Source of the DNA: Diphasiastrum complanatum | Lineage: Eukaryota; Streptophyta; Lycopodiopsida; Lycopodiales; Lycopodiaceae | Direction of reading: 5' to 3' | Assembly (NCBI GenBank): GCA_029204225.1 | Contig: CM055099.1 | Location: 61,227,753-61,287,752, forward strand | DNA: 60,000 nucleotides | In this document: positions 33,796 to 46,000 of the stretch, piece after piece | Position numbering within the stretch: position 1 is the stretch's first letter | Layout: each line of letters opens with the position of its first letter | Made by a program: the position numbers and the translations under genes | The notes under the pieces: generated by a model | The model's input: only the letters and a program-made list of their open reading frames with translations | Databases searched by the model: none | What the model was told of the DNA's origin: nothing

Positions 33796-35252
33796 AAGCT
33801 CCTTTAAGGGTTTTGGGGACCAGAGAATCAAACTGATCCAGCTCCCCGGCTGCCCGTGGACCTTTCTTCTCTATAGGGCATCGTGATATGTGGTTTTACA
33901 ACTCCCAAAAAACTCTTCTATAATGAAAGATCCATTTCTTTATCGTGTGAAACCTTGGCTATCACAACAACAAGCTTTCATAGCCATTTCTCAGAAGTTT
34001 TTGAGAGCTTCGACAGGCAAAAGAACACTCTTCTAAAGTCACCCTGCTACTAGTGATTCATTGCTTCAATCCGTTCACAAATTGGTGGAGGAACAAACAT
34101 ATTCTAGACCCAAACACATTCTTGAGGATTTTTTTCTATGGAAAATTCATATTTTTGTCAACAAACTATTGTTCTGATTCTAGCAATAATTCACTATGAC
34201 AAATGTGATGGAAAGCTTTTTCCTATCCTGGAGCAATCCTTTGAATTCTTAAATGTGAAGAAACAAAATGTTTCTAATTACAAAGCTTTGCTAGCTTTTA
34301 GCCCTCTGCCTGACAAAGATGTTCGCAGACACGAAAGTCAAGAGACACAAAACATGAAGGTCTCGTGAACACGAAAGTCAAGAAGACACAAAACATGAAA
34401 GTCTCGCAAACACCTGACGGGAAGACACGAACGCAAACGAGAATCTTTTGCGGTCCAACACGAAAAAGTCAGACGACGGAAAACCAATGGCGTGACACAA
34501 AAAACGTCGCGAAACTTTTTCTACCCTCACGCTCCAAAGAGTACCAGCAAAGATCATGCAAGTACCTAGGAGTACAGATATCTGATTTAATGACATGACG
34601 TCAGTAGATGCACTCTAGGTCGTGGCTAATCTGCCATTCTTGTAACTTCTTGATTAGTTGTAGATGTTTAATCACTCTAATGTTAAAAGTTACATAGAAC
34701 GACTATATACTTGTTGGATGATACTTGACATGAGATGATAGAACACACATACAGTGTGGTAGTCTGATGCTAGTAAGCAATCAAGACAAAATACAGACAA
34801 GAAGTCTGTCTGCGTGCGAGACGAGTTCTGTGATCAAGATCCATAGTGATCCACAGGTTTGCTAGTAAACGAGACATCCATTCATGAGAGAACTGTATTT
34901 CTCTCATGCCAACGCACTACGTGGATCAGTGCTTAAAGAATTAGAGAAAAATCAATAAACTCTCTCAATTAGAGACACAACAGCGAGATAAGACAACAAA
35001 AGATGAATATTGATGAATCAGATTCAGAGTTATAGAAATTTATTTTTGATCAATAGTTTCTTATTGTCTAAATAGTCTTAAGTTGTCTCTTACTTTTGCA
35101 TATAATTTCTGCATGCATATTCAATAAGAACAAATACTGTTCTAATAGTACATAGATCAGATAAAATCGCGATTGAAGACACTCATATTAGTTTGATTTA
35201 TTCAAACTTGCATCGTGTTCTCTGTGGAAGAATAATTACTATTTTTCCTACA
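33794..35252. other. No supported gene
   Basis: Around 34320-34560 a CACGAAAGTCAAGA-like word recurs several times with TCGCGAA words, similar in style to the 29.5 and 31.1 kb repeats. I recognise no domain. Confidence 0.35.
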
Positions 35253-35400
35253 ACATATACAAGCTTGATCCAAGAGAGAGTTGTGATATTGCTTTTGTGA
35301 CAAAGCTTTCCAAGGAGGAGTTATGGCATAAGAGGTTGGGACATCCCAACACTTCATTGAAGATTCCGCAAGTGCTCGTAGATAGTAACCTACGGGTTTT
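35253..35400 (+). pseudogene. Copia integrase N-terminal fragment
   Basis: KLSKEELWHKRLGHPNTSLK is the pre-integrase HHCC region of Copia. It ends within about 50 codons, and the following 35400-35998 has no recognisable domain. Confidence 0.7.
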
Positions 35401-35992
35401 AACGACTCCCTGATGTTTGCGGTTTGTTGCCTTCACAAGTTTAGGTCGTGTTTCTCCATAAACGTCGATTTAACGATGCTTTTCAGTCAGCCCATAGGCA
35501 GGCAATAGCTTTGCGGTTCTGCATCCCAACCTCCTATCCGATGAAGTCTGTGAACTCACATCAGACACCGTAAATAACTTACTTACAGCTATCAACAAAA
35601 AGGACGAACGACAAACAACTTGCAAGTTCCTACGAAGTCAACTAACAACTATTGACCCATCTCATCGTTTAGCTCCGTAAGTTATCACTTACGGTTACCA
35701 ATGAAGGAAGCAAACAATCACTTACAAAGCGAACGATCAGCGGCTGAACGAACGACTACGGACAAGATTATGACCACAACGGCCCAACGTCCTTCACGCT
35801 TCCGAGCATACAAAGGATACGTTACTCTGTACTTCTTCTTGCCTCACGACGCTCCAATAACTGATCTATAGATCTTGTTTAATAGCTATTAATCATCTTT
35901 GTAAACTGTAATTAGAATAAGAGATTCTCTAATAGCTATATATATATACATCTGAGCGAAGTGAAGAGAGTGTAGTGAGTTGAACAATCTGT

Positions 35993-36152
<160 letters not shown>

Positions 36153-36579
36153 GAAACATAGTTCCTCTTAACAAGTCAAGACCAAACATTTTAAACTCTT
36201 TATTCATAAACCAAGAAAAAAAAATAGAACTAAAAAGTGTATATGGTACACATAAGAGACCGTAAAACAAAACCTATTTCAAGACATTCAGCTGGTATCT
36301 GTGGCACCATTCCACCACACAAAATTGTGCAAGTTAATACAGTGAAGAAGATAGGTGTCAATGTTGAATGTCAGTTGTTATCCATGTACAAAATAGGTTC
36401 ACCAGCTTGATAGCATGATTCTAGTTTGAAAAGAATAGTCCAATCTTTCCATTTAAGCTTAATTTCTAGCTATAAGTTAACTATTAAAATTTTACAATTC
36501 TAGTTTTGATGTATTATGTGAAATTCCACTTGTAGGTGATGACGAGGCACATGCCACGTTTATAGATGCTTATTGACAC

Positions 36580-36640
36580 ACATGAGGTGATCCTAGATTC
36601 AGGAGCCACCTCACACTTTGTGACATCAAGATGAATATGC
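36580..36640 (+). pseudogene. Copia protease fragment
   Basis: VILDSGATSHFVTSR in one short frame is the aspartic protease active-site region. Nothing else of that element is visible. Confidence 0.65.
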
Positions 36641-36735
36641 CTAATCATGTAAATTCCTCACACAAGGTCAATTGACATCTTTACTAATGAGCACAAAATG
36701 TCCATTAGCTTTGTAGAGAGAATGTAGGAGTAGTT

Positions 36736-36997
36736 TGTTGTAGTTCCACTTGTATGTGATGATGGAGAGAGAGTAAAAAGATGTCACATAGTCCCTCTTG
36801 ACAGTCAAGACCAAACCCTTTGAGCCCTTTCATTTTATAGCATAACAAGTAAAAGCAAAGTTGTATAAGTCTTATAGAACCAGGTACCATAAAGTGAAGC
36901 AAGATTTAGGATACTTGGCTGATTAATTCAGAGAGAGGGAGTTCTTGAGAGATGAAGGAGGGCAAAAGGATGAGTAGGAGAAGATTAAACTCCAACA
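36736..36997 (-). repeat. Copia G 3' LTR
   Basis: About 262 bp, TGTTGTAGTT...CTCCAACA on the plus strand, with polypurine AAGGGGGAG on the minus strand immediately to its right. The left boundary is inferred from the TGTTG/CAACA pairing. Confidence 0.65.
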
Positions 36998-37009
36998 CTC
37001 CCCCTTAAG

Positions 37010-37930
37010 CTTACTACTGCGAATCTGGACTCAAGTTGAGATTTAACAATTCTACTAGAATGTTTATCCCTTGACAATAGTTTTGTCAAAATGTCAGCCA
37101 ACATACTGTCTGTGTGACAGTAACTTAGTGCAACGTCTTCATTCTAGACCTTCTCTTTGAGAATGAAGTTGAACCTCTATATGTTTGGTCCTTGTGTGAG
37201 TTTGTTGGTTCATCGACAGAGTTATACAACTCTGATTGTCGCACTGGAGTATAGTTGGACCAAACTGTGAGAATCTCAGATCCTATAGTAGTCTTCTAAG
37301 CTATAAAATCTCCTTCAGTGCTGATGTAGCTGCAACATATTCAGATTCTGTGGAGGACAAAGAAATGCATTTATGCTTTTTGCTGTTCCATGAGATGGGT
37401 CCTCCTACAAGGAAACAAATGTAGCCTGATGTGAATTTTTTGGTATCCGTGTCTCCTGCATAATCTAAGTCTGAATAAGTGGTCAATGTGAGTGCAACTT
37501 TTATATTGCCATTATAGCTCAACGCATAGTGCTTTGTAGCTTGAATGTACCTCAGTATTCTTTGTAGAACTTTCCAGTGTTGTAGGCTTGGATTGGACAT
37601 GTACTGAGACAATGTGCTTACTGCATATGCGAGATCAGATCGTGTGCAGATCATAGAATACATAATAGATCCTATGATAGACTGATAAGGATACCTGCAC
37701 ATTTCTTGCTGATCTGCTTGAGTTTTAGGGCACATGTCTTTGGATAGCTTAGCTCCTGGATCCATAGGTGTGTGTTTGGGCTTGCAGTCCTCCATGCCAT
37801 ATCTGCAAAGTACATTGGTCAAGTAGGATTCTTGGCTTATAGTTATCCTTCTGCCTACGCGATCTCTGCTGATATTCATACCAAGAAGATAATGGACTGG
37901 GCCTAAATCAATCATCTCAATTTCTAATGA
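37010..37930 (-). pseudogene. Copia G RT end and RNase H
   Basis: Frame 37915-37301 carries MIDLGPVHYLLGMNI, SIIGSIMYSMICTRSDL, SDLDYAGD and SLSSTESEYVA, the usual connection and RNase H marks. The C-terminal remainder continues in another frame to about 37010. Confidence 0.88.
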
Positions 37931-38556
37931 AAGTGGAGATTTGGTTTCCTGTAGTAATTGATTTGAATTGCTGATAATTAAAGAATCATCAACGTATAAT
38001 TCTATTATGACTTAGCTTGACCCTTTATGCATGAGATATACATTACAGTCTACAGAGCAAGAAGTAAAATGGTGCTGCAACAAGAAGTGATTAATTCTGT
38101 CATACCAGGCCCTGGGAGCTTGCTTAAGACCATATAAAGCCTTATGCAATTTACACACCAGATGCTCCTTGCCTTGAAGGATGTAACCTTCTGGTTGATA
38201 GATGAATATATATTCTTGTATAAATCCGTGTAGGAATGCCGTCTAGACGTCCATCTGGTGAATGTCCAGATTTTTTGCAACAGCTATAGCCAGTAAGGTA
38301 CGAATAGACTGATGCTTTACCACTGGACTAAAGTCTTAGTGTAGTCTATCCCATATACTTGTTCAAAGCCTTTAACCATCAGTCTAGCCTTCCATTTGGA
38401 TATAGATCCATCTGGCTTAAGCTTCAGCATAAAGATCCACTCGGAGTCAATTGGTTTTACACCAATAGGAGGATTGACAAGACTCCAGGTCTTGTTCTTC
38501 ATTAGAGACTGATACTCAACATCCATGGCAGCCTTCCAATTGTCTACATTGGGCAT
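37931..38556 (-). pseudogene. Copia G reverse transcriptase
   Basis: NWKAAMDVEYQSLMKNKTWS and the KARLMVKGFEQVYGIDYTKT region are in the 38556-38317 frame; the rest (a region equivalent to QMDVKTAFLHG, then YILQGKEHLVCKL) follows with shifts. No intact full-length RT. Confidence 0.8.
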
Positions 38557-39766
38557 TGACAGAGCTTCTGCAACTGTGGCAAGTTCATCATGACTGATGA
38601 ACGTCTGAGGGACAAAACGATTAGGTTGTTGTCATTGTCTTGTAGACCTTTGAGCTGCAGGTGCTTGAGTGGATGATTTTTCATGGTGAATGACTGGGAT
38701 CGTAGCATCTTGTGGCTGAACAATCGTGGGTCTGGGCCGACCGATGGTAAGCGGAGCTGTTGGGACAAACTCCTTTGTCTGAACAGTCGTAGGTCGTTGC
38801 CTAACAATGGATGGTGGAGCTGATGTGGCATACTCTTGCATCGGCTGCTTCTGCTTGAAATCGTGATACTTGTTTTCAAGAAAGATAACATCACGGCTGA
38901 CTGAGGTCTGACTTGAGTCAACATCATAGATGCGATATGCTTTATGCAACGTTGAGTAGCCGATGATGGGTCCAGTTTCTTCCTCAGATCAGATGGCACT
39001 TGTGCATAGTAGAGACATCCAAAAATACGTAGATTTTTCAAGCTTGGTTTGTATCCATAGTAGGCTTCAAACGGTGTCTTGGAATCCGCTATTTTAGTGC
39101 TAGAGTTGTTCAGCAGATAGCAGGCCGTAGAGATTGCTTTTGCCCACAATGTTTGAGGTAAATGGGTGTTGGCTGTCATGGATCATGCAGCTTCCAACAG
39201 TGTGTAGTTCTTCCGCACAGCTACTCCGTTTTGTTGAGGAGTGTAGCTTGTAGTAAACTAATGGACATAACGACAGATAGTCCTTCATCTCATTTGATAG
39301 GTACTCTCCCCCTGAATTAGACCGTAGGGCCTTGATTTTCTAACCAGTCTGATTCTCAGCATATTGCTTGAATTAGTTGAAGCAATTGAATGCTTCTGAC
39401 TTGTTCTTAGTGAACACTACACTGGTAAAATGGGAGTAGTCATCAATGAATGTAATAAAGTATAGAGCCTTACCCAAGGAAGGTACGTCATAGAACCACA
39501 TAAGTCACTGTGTATCAGTGACAGAATAGACTTGGCACTTTTGGCCTGTCCTCTTGGAAATCTGGTTCTAGTTGTTTGCCTAGTAAGCAACTTTCACAAA
39601 CAGATTGATTAGTTGTAGTAACAACATTTATGCTCATGTCCTTGACCATTTTGTTATGATGCATATACAAGATTGAACACATGTTTAGATGTCCTAATCT
39701 CTGATGCCATAAATTAGCATTTGAACAACTCACAGAAAGTACAACATCGTGACTAAGTATGTACAA
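38557..39766 (-). pseudogene. Copia G integrase
   Basis: LWHQRLGHLNMCSILY and CESCLLGKQ (HHCC) near 39700-39580, a catalytic core broken by frameshifts at 39500-39180, and the C-terminal part from 39179 (LPQTLWAKAISTACYLLN) to the RT boundary. Confidence 0.82.
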
Positions 39767-40455
39767 ATTTTCTTCTCTGTAAGCAAAGAGGATTTCCTTT
39801 TAGTTCTCATCTAAAATAGTACATCGCCTAGCAGTAAACAAGGCTCTATAGCCTTGATCAGTGATCTTGCTAATAAACAATAAGTTCTTTGTTAATTTGG
39901 ATACATAAAGTACTCCATCAAGCTGCCTAGTGATGCCATCAGAGAACTGCAGTTGAATAGACCCTTGGCCTTCAGTTTGGTGTAAACTGTCACCAAAAAA
40001 AATGTACATTGATTCTGTAGTTGTGAGTGTAAAGAAGAGGTCCTTGCATGGCGTCATGTGCTAAGAAACATCTGAATTGAGATACCATTGATGGGCATCT
40101 ATACTAGATTAATCATGAACCATCAGCGCCTTCTTCATCTTGAGATCCTCTGACTGTGTCAGAGTTGTCTTCTTGGTGTTGCTGCATCTTCTTCTTTGCT
40201 TCATTGTGCTTGAGGATGCGACAATTCTTGATGTCGTGGTTGGTTCTTTTGCAATATCTGTAAAATAGCTTGGTCTTGGACGATGATTGGTTGTGCTGTT
40301 GTTGTTGTGGTTGTAATGTTGTTGGTTGTTCTGCCTTTGTCTTCTTATCCTTGAAGCCTTTCTTCTTCTTGGATTGCTGCTTGTTTGAATAGAGTGCCAT
40401 GGATTTGGTACTTGTAGATGTGGACAAGCTTTTCCTCCTAACTTCTTCCTGAAAG
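39767..40455 (-). pseudogene. Copia G partial gag and protease
   Basis: A Ser/Lys/Gln-rich gag end (40427-40113) includes a degenerate knuckle (YRYCKRTNHDIKNC, first Cys lost). The protease region has lost its Asp-Ser-Gly (now NSD) and has a stop before HMTPC. EEVRRKS at about 40440 marks the first visible gag residues. Confidence 0.72.
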
Positions 40456-40476
40456 ACGAATTTGATTAATATTTAC

Positions 40477-41746
40477 CTTTCTCGTCATTGGTCTTTGCAA
40501 GTTGTTTTGCAGACTTTAACAACCCTCAAGTGGAGCATACTATCATTCGTGATTTTTTGGGAATCTTTACCAGTCCAAAATCTCTTTTCCAAATTCTAAA
40601 AAAATATGACTAACTCAAATAGGGAACATGTTTTGTTTTTGCAAACTCTTTGTACATCAAAAATATTTTTAATTTTGTAAAATTATCTGGCAAGTGAAAA
40701 TATAAGAAATTAGACAATTTTTCTCCGTGCACATCTATGAAATGCTTTAGCCAAGCAGTTGCATTTAAAGCATCTGGAGAAACAGTTCGACCCTGTAAGG
40801 ATCCCGGTAATGTTGGGTCTTTCTGAAGTCGTGCATGCATTCCTTGAAGCGGTGAGTTTCCGATTGCGTGGACTTCTTTTTAAGCTTTGCAACAAACCTC
40901 CAAAGCATTTAAAAAATATGAAAATGAGTTTTTGTCCGGCCTCACTGTTGCACACAAGTAGTAATTTCTCTCATCCTTACTTCGTAAAAAGAAGTTTGAT
41001 CTTAATTCTTCAATTTCTCTGATACTCAGCTTTTGCAAACAACAGGATGAGCAGCAAATAATGTTCCGTACCTTTCGATCTCAGATTTTGTAATCAACTA
41101 TTTTTGACGATTCGTTCAATCAGGTGAGGATCTCAAGTCTCTCTTGTATTTTTCTTTTTGTTTAGAGTCTGATCTATAAATTGAATCTGTGACACTAGTA
41201 GGTGCTTGAACTGGTTGAGAAGGTGTTGGAATTTCATGACTGTGAATTCTGGCTCCAACCTTAGGATGTTATGGACCCTATAGCCCTTTTAGATTTAACA
41301 CAACGAACATCACTTTGAGAAGGTCTTCTACGAACATGAGAAAAGCTTGAACGTCGCGGATCAACAGACTTACATGGATCTGTTGATTTACTAGAATCAG
41401 TAATTGAGTGAATTGAAGCTTTTGACTCATCACTCAATGATTCAACTTGTTCAAAAGAACAATGTTCTAGCTGTGTCGAGCCTATATCTGACGAGGAGGA
41501 CGAGGTCGAAAGATTTGATACAAGTTGACTTACATGTGTCATTTCTTGAAAAGTACTTGCTTGAGGAATTTCAGATGATGAATGGGTAAATGATGACGAT
41601 GCCACATCATTTACCAAAACATGTTCAGATTCAAGAGTGGCTTTATAAAAAAAGCTTTCATTGGGAATGTCAAATAAAGATGTTGCACTTGTTGCAACAT
41701 ATTGAGTTACAACTACTAGAATAGAAGAGGTAGAACTACTTGACAT
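40477..41746 (-). pseudogene. Putative transposase-like gene, truncated
   Basis: First exon starts at ATG 41746: a Ser/Thr-rich 161-codon frame, continuing after a shift at about 41262 as GARIHSHEIPTPSQ to about 41110. A second exon begins after a TATCAG acceptor at 41019 and runs to a GTAAAT donor at 40476, interrupted by a few stops. It contains FHLPDNFTKLKIFLMYKEFA, then FFRIWKRDFGLVKIPKKSRM, then CST-stop-GLLK where a CxxC pair is expected. That pattern reminds me of the N-terminal region of uncharacterised eukaryotic DDE-type transposases. No catalytic region is visible because Copia G cuts the gene. It diverges from the methyltransferase gene. Confidence 0.5.
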
Positions 41747-42002
41747 CGTAACCTCAATTTTCTTTTTAACTATGTACTTATGCTAAGCATAGAACCGTTC
41801 AAATAGTTAACACCACACTAAATGTCTCCTCAAACATAACTGCAACCTATGCTAGTCATAGAACAAATAAAAATCTATGTGAACCTCAATAGACGTATAC
41901 AGAAAAACCAACTAAATGCAAATGAGCAACAAGCCTAAAAAGTAACTGGTTAATAAAAATTTTCGGTGGCTACCATGCCTTAAATACTGTTTGGCAGCAT
42001 TC

Positions 42003-42053
42003 TTAAGATTAGGGTTAGGTTTAGGGTTAGGACTAGGGTTAGGATTAGGTTTG
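42003..42053. repeat. Interstitial telomere-like repeats
   Basis: About seven units of TTAGGG/TTTAGGG variants (GATTAGGGTTAGGTTTAGGG and onward). Plant telomeres are usually TTTAGGG. Confidence 0.7.
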
Positions 42054-42457
42054 GACTGTCCCGGCTAATACTCGAAGTCGGCATGGGGTGAGGTGAGTCG
42101 CGGGAACTCGGTCCCGAAGTAAGCTGGAGGACTGGCGTGAGATGGGGGTCTCAAAAAAAAAAATTATTTAAGGACCATAGTCCAAGCATAACTCATCTCA
42201 TTTGCGAATTCAGAAGCCCACATGCTGCTAGAGCAATCGTTACGTCCAAGTCACGACTTTCTATAAGATTTCGCACACGTTCTCGCTTACAGATTTCTTG
42301 ACGGTAAGATTATTGTCAGTTTTTAACTTTGTTCTATGCTTAGCATGGGTATTAAATTCTTGCATTAGAAAATATTAATGTTTTAATTTGTATTTATCTT
42401 CTTAAAACATGGGTGACCTATGTTTAGCATAGGTGTCTGAACCAGTCCTCTCCTCTA

Positions 42458-42867
42458 ACCTTTGTTGAGCATAGGTTGTGTTCGGGTCCTTAGTAACATC
42501 CTATGCTCAGCATAGGATTCCAATGTTATTTCTTCAATTCTAACCACGTTTCGACCTATGCTGAGCATAGCTTGCATCTCTGGTCCTGTTCCAACCTATG
42601 TTCAACATAGGTTTGCAAGCAAATTGCGAAGAATCCTATGCTCAGCATAGGTTGTTACTCGCGCGAGTAACGACCTATGCTGAGCATAAGATGTCTTCGC
42701 AATTTGCTTGCTAACCTATGTTGAGCATAGGTTGGAACAGGACCAGAGATGCAACCTATGCTCAGCATAGGTCGAAATGTAGTTAGAATTAAAGAAATAA
42801 CCTCAGAATCCTATGCTGAGCATAGGATGTTACTAAGGACCCGAACACAACCTATGCTCAGCATGAG
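42458..42867. repeat. 410 bp near-perfect inverted repeat made of CCTATGCTGAGCATAGG palindromes
   Basis: Symmetric about 42662/42663, where GTTACTCGCGCGAGTAAC is an 18 bp perfect palindrome. Arms of about 205 bp pair throughout, for example TTCGGGTCCTTAGTAACATC (42481) with GATGTTACTAAGGACCCGAA (right arm). Within the arms the 17 bp palindrome CCTATGCTGAGCATAGG or a close variant recurs about ten times. Variants also occur at 41771, 42333, 43497, 45220, 45271 and 45358. It lies between the transposase-like and methyltransferase genes. Possible roles are a terminus, a replication origin, or a methylase recognition array. Confidence 0.9.
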
Positions 42868-43067
42868 TCGCTACTCGTATTTTCTTGTTTTACAACGCTT
42901 TGTCTCAGGAAAGTGATCCTTTTGAGATGTTTTAGTAAGAAAATATGTTGAGTTTGTAGTTTTGTTTTTTAAATTTTTTTCACAAAAATGGTTTGTTTTA
43001 TTAAAGTTTTCAGTATTTTCATTAAGATACCGTTTTAAATTTTTCTAAAAAGTCTTTTTTCTTGCAG

Positions 43068-46000
43068 ATTTTCAATTGTCTTTGATAATTTTTGAAATGT
43101 GAAGGATTTCTTTTAAGCTTTCGGGGAAACCTCAAGATATTCCCTTGAAAGATAAGAAAAAATTCATGTACTACTTCCACAAAGGGGTCAACAACACAAA
43201 GCTTTCGGAGCTTTTTATTCATTTAGCTGAGAAGCCTGGCAGGAGAGACTCACAAATCAAAGTTCAAGTAAGATTGCTTGCTGATCAACCAGATGAGGAT
43301 CAGGAAGAAGTTTTGTGAATATACTTGTAAAGGAGACAGATAAGTCTCATTCTATTTTCATTCTGAATGAGACTATGATAAAGATCTGACTTTGCCAGGA
43401 CGAGGCCATCAAAGCTTATTTTGATAAAGCTCTAGTTACGGTGGTGAGTAATTATAAAACATATTTTTAATCATGTTTGTCTACATTTGTTTCATGCTTA
43501 GCATGGTTGTTACTGAATATAAAATTATTTAAACTTTTTAGATTTAAGCTTTTACTCATTATGTTTTAAACTTGATTTTTGTTTCTATCCAGAGCATGAA
43601 GCAATGCTTAAAAATGGTTTTAGCTGCTATTGCTGAGGGAAAATATCCGGTCTATTAATTACGGAGTTCAAAAGGTATATTTATTGGACCTCGCAAGCCC
43701 GCTTCTACCACTGCTCAGGCACAAAGACTGTAGTTGTTCCTCATTCCAAAAAGAAAAGATCTCATAATATTTCTGAGTCTTCGCCCACTAGACCTAAGTC
43801 ACGCCAAAAGACCATGGCTACACATCGTCATAAGTCCATACCTTCTGCTGAAAGCAAAAAAGTCGCCACCAAACCATCTCTGTCGCTACCTGGTGCATGC
43901 AGTCGCCTATTACAAGACAGCTCTGAACTTGCCAAATAAGAGAGGATATCCACAAAACAAAAAAAATAATAGAAACAACCTTAATTTTAGACATAAATCA
44001 ATGTGATAGGCCCACATGTAGACCCAATAATAGGAGACAGGCCAATGGAAGTTAGAGAGCCTAATGAAATACATGTACATAATTTAAAAATAAAATTTAA
44101 AGATCATACATAGGCCATAGTTACTCCCTTTGTTGTTTTGGTTGATCTCAACGAATGCAACGATGTTACAAATTTTGATTTTTCTTTATTAGATTCATAT
44201 CATTTTTTTGTTCTTGGGGGATACACAGTTTACAAGCTCAAAAACAATTATCTCAAGAGAATCCCCATATCCCAAGCTTTCAAACTGTGAGTGCCATTGC
44301 ATTTGTTGGCCTGATAGTGGAAGAAGTGAAATTATTGGCTTGGGACCACAATATTGATCAGGACTACCAGATGAAGATGACCGTGATACAAAGAATTCGA
44401 ATTTTCACAACGAATACATGAGAGTTTCCAAAGCAGAAGATGCGAATCAACTTGAGCTAAAAGCACTATGTGCTCAAGAGACATGTCTGTCTTTTGACTC
44501 GAAAAATCCTACGCATAGCCTTACAAAATATGATAATTTTTTTTAGCTTGCTTTTTGCAGTGGCCAAGTAATTTGTTTGGCTATGCTCGTCATGGAATGC
44601 TCTGGTATATGTTATAATCCTTTTAAATTGTTTTTATCAGACTAAAATTTTGAACTCAATTTTAATATTCGTTAACTTCTTTATCAATTAGATTTTTTTT
44701 ATTTTATTTCAAGTGTGGGCGCTTGTTAATAAATTTTTTGATAAATGAGAAGCTTTTCAAATAAAAAATCAACCTACTCAGTGTGCCTCAAAGTTCAAAA
44801 AAAAAGTTGTGAGCACTCAAACTCTAAAGCCAATCCCTACTGAAATGGGAATATCATAGTGGAAGAATATGCAATGAATTAGTTCTTCAGAGCTAATAAT
44901 AAGTGTTTATTCGAGAGTTGCCGATGGTCAACTTTCTTTGGCAGAAATGGGAAAAGAATTTTAGAGGTAATAGTCATAATTCAAATATTTATTTTTATAT
45001 TACCTTTTTTAATAAAGTGATTTTCATAATTTGGTTGGATTTTTAACAATTATATTTTTTAAATGCAGGCACAAATTATTTATGAAAGTTCAAGAAGCCC
45101 TTGTGACAGGGTTAAATTGTCAAGATTTCGATGAGTGCCAGAGGCTTTATCCTTTGAGCAGCCGAAATGAATCCCTGAGTCCAATTTTTATTTTGTTTAG
45201 AGACATGGTATTTATTTCACCCATGCTTAACATAGGTGCTTATTAATTGTTTCTTTTCTATATTCTATGTCTCCTATGCTAAGTATAGCTTTTTCTTTAT
45301 TTAATTATTTTTTTTATAAGTTAAGTCTCATGTTCTATTTTATATTTTTTGTCTCCCAATGCTAAGCATAGCTTTTTCTTTTCAGTCTCCCGAAGACAAA
45401 AAAACAAAGTCCTTCCAAAGCAATTCAAGAGACATATTCTGAAGGCAAAAGCAGAAAAAAGGGACAGAGAGAGATTGGCACGGGGTGAGACCATTGCGGA
45501 GGAGGATCTATTAGAGACCTACTTTCCCAAAAGTGTCAATGATCAGCCATGCTTTTACTCTGTTGAGGAGGGCAATTGTAGAGAAATTTCAAAAATTTTA
45601 AGAAAAAGGTCTTATACACTCTGCATCGTCGATATACCATATGGATTTCAGATGAAGGAATTATTAAATGATGATACTTCTTTCAAATTCACTGAAATCC
45701 AAAGTTTTATGCAGGGCTTTCTTGAAGTCACAACTTCTTCAATTTGAAGAGTTGTTATTTTTCATTCTTCTTGACAATCAGCATCAGTACAAAAGCTCTA
45801 CTAACTTTTTGTAATGCGGGAATAGAGAATGTTGTGTGGTAAGTTCTTAAGTTCCTGAATTATCAATTCGTATTTTAATTCATAATTTCATTTTAAATTT
45901 TTTATTTTAAAATTAAAATTTTAACTTTATTTTACTTGTAATGTTCCATGTCAGGTACAAGCCCAATGTCAGAAACTCGAGAGGAGCTCGACTTTGCAAT

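Larger units (their letters stand above)
36736..40455 (-). mobile_element. Copia remnant G: 3' LTR through partial gag
   Basis: Minus-strand element with a 3' LTR, polypurine tract, RNase H, RT, integrase, protease and part of gag. The 5' part of gag, leader and 5' LTR are absent; the element ends against the transposase-like gene at about 40455. Many stops and frameshifts. Confidence 0.88.

Noticed and set aside
42410-42867. CRISPR-like array
   Set aside because: Repeats are palindromes with unequal spacing and mirrored arms, not direct repeats with unique spacers; the context is eukaryotic.
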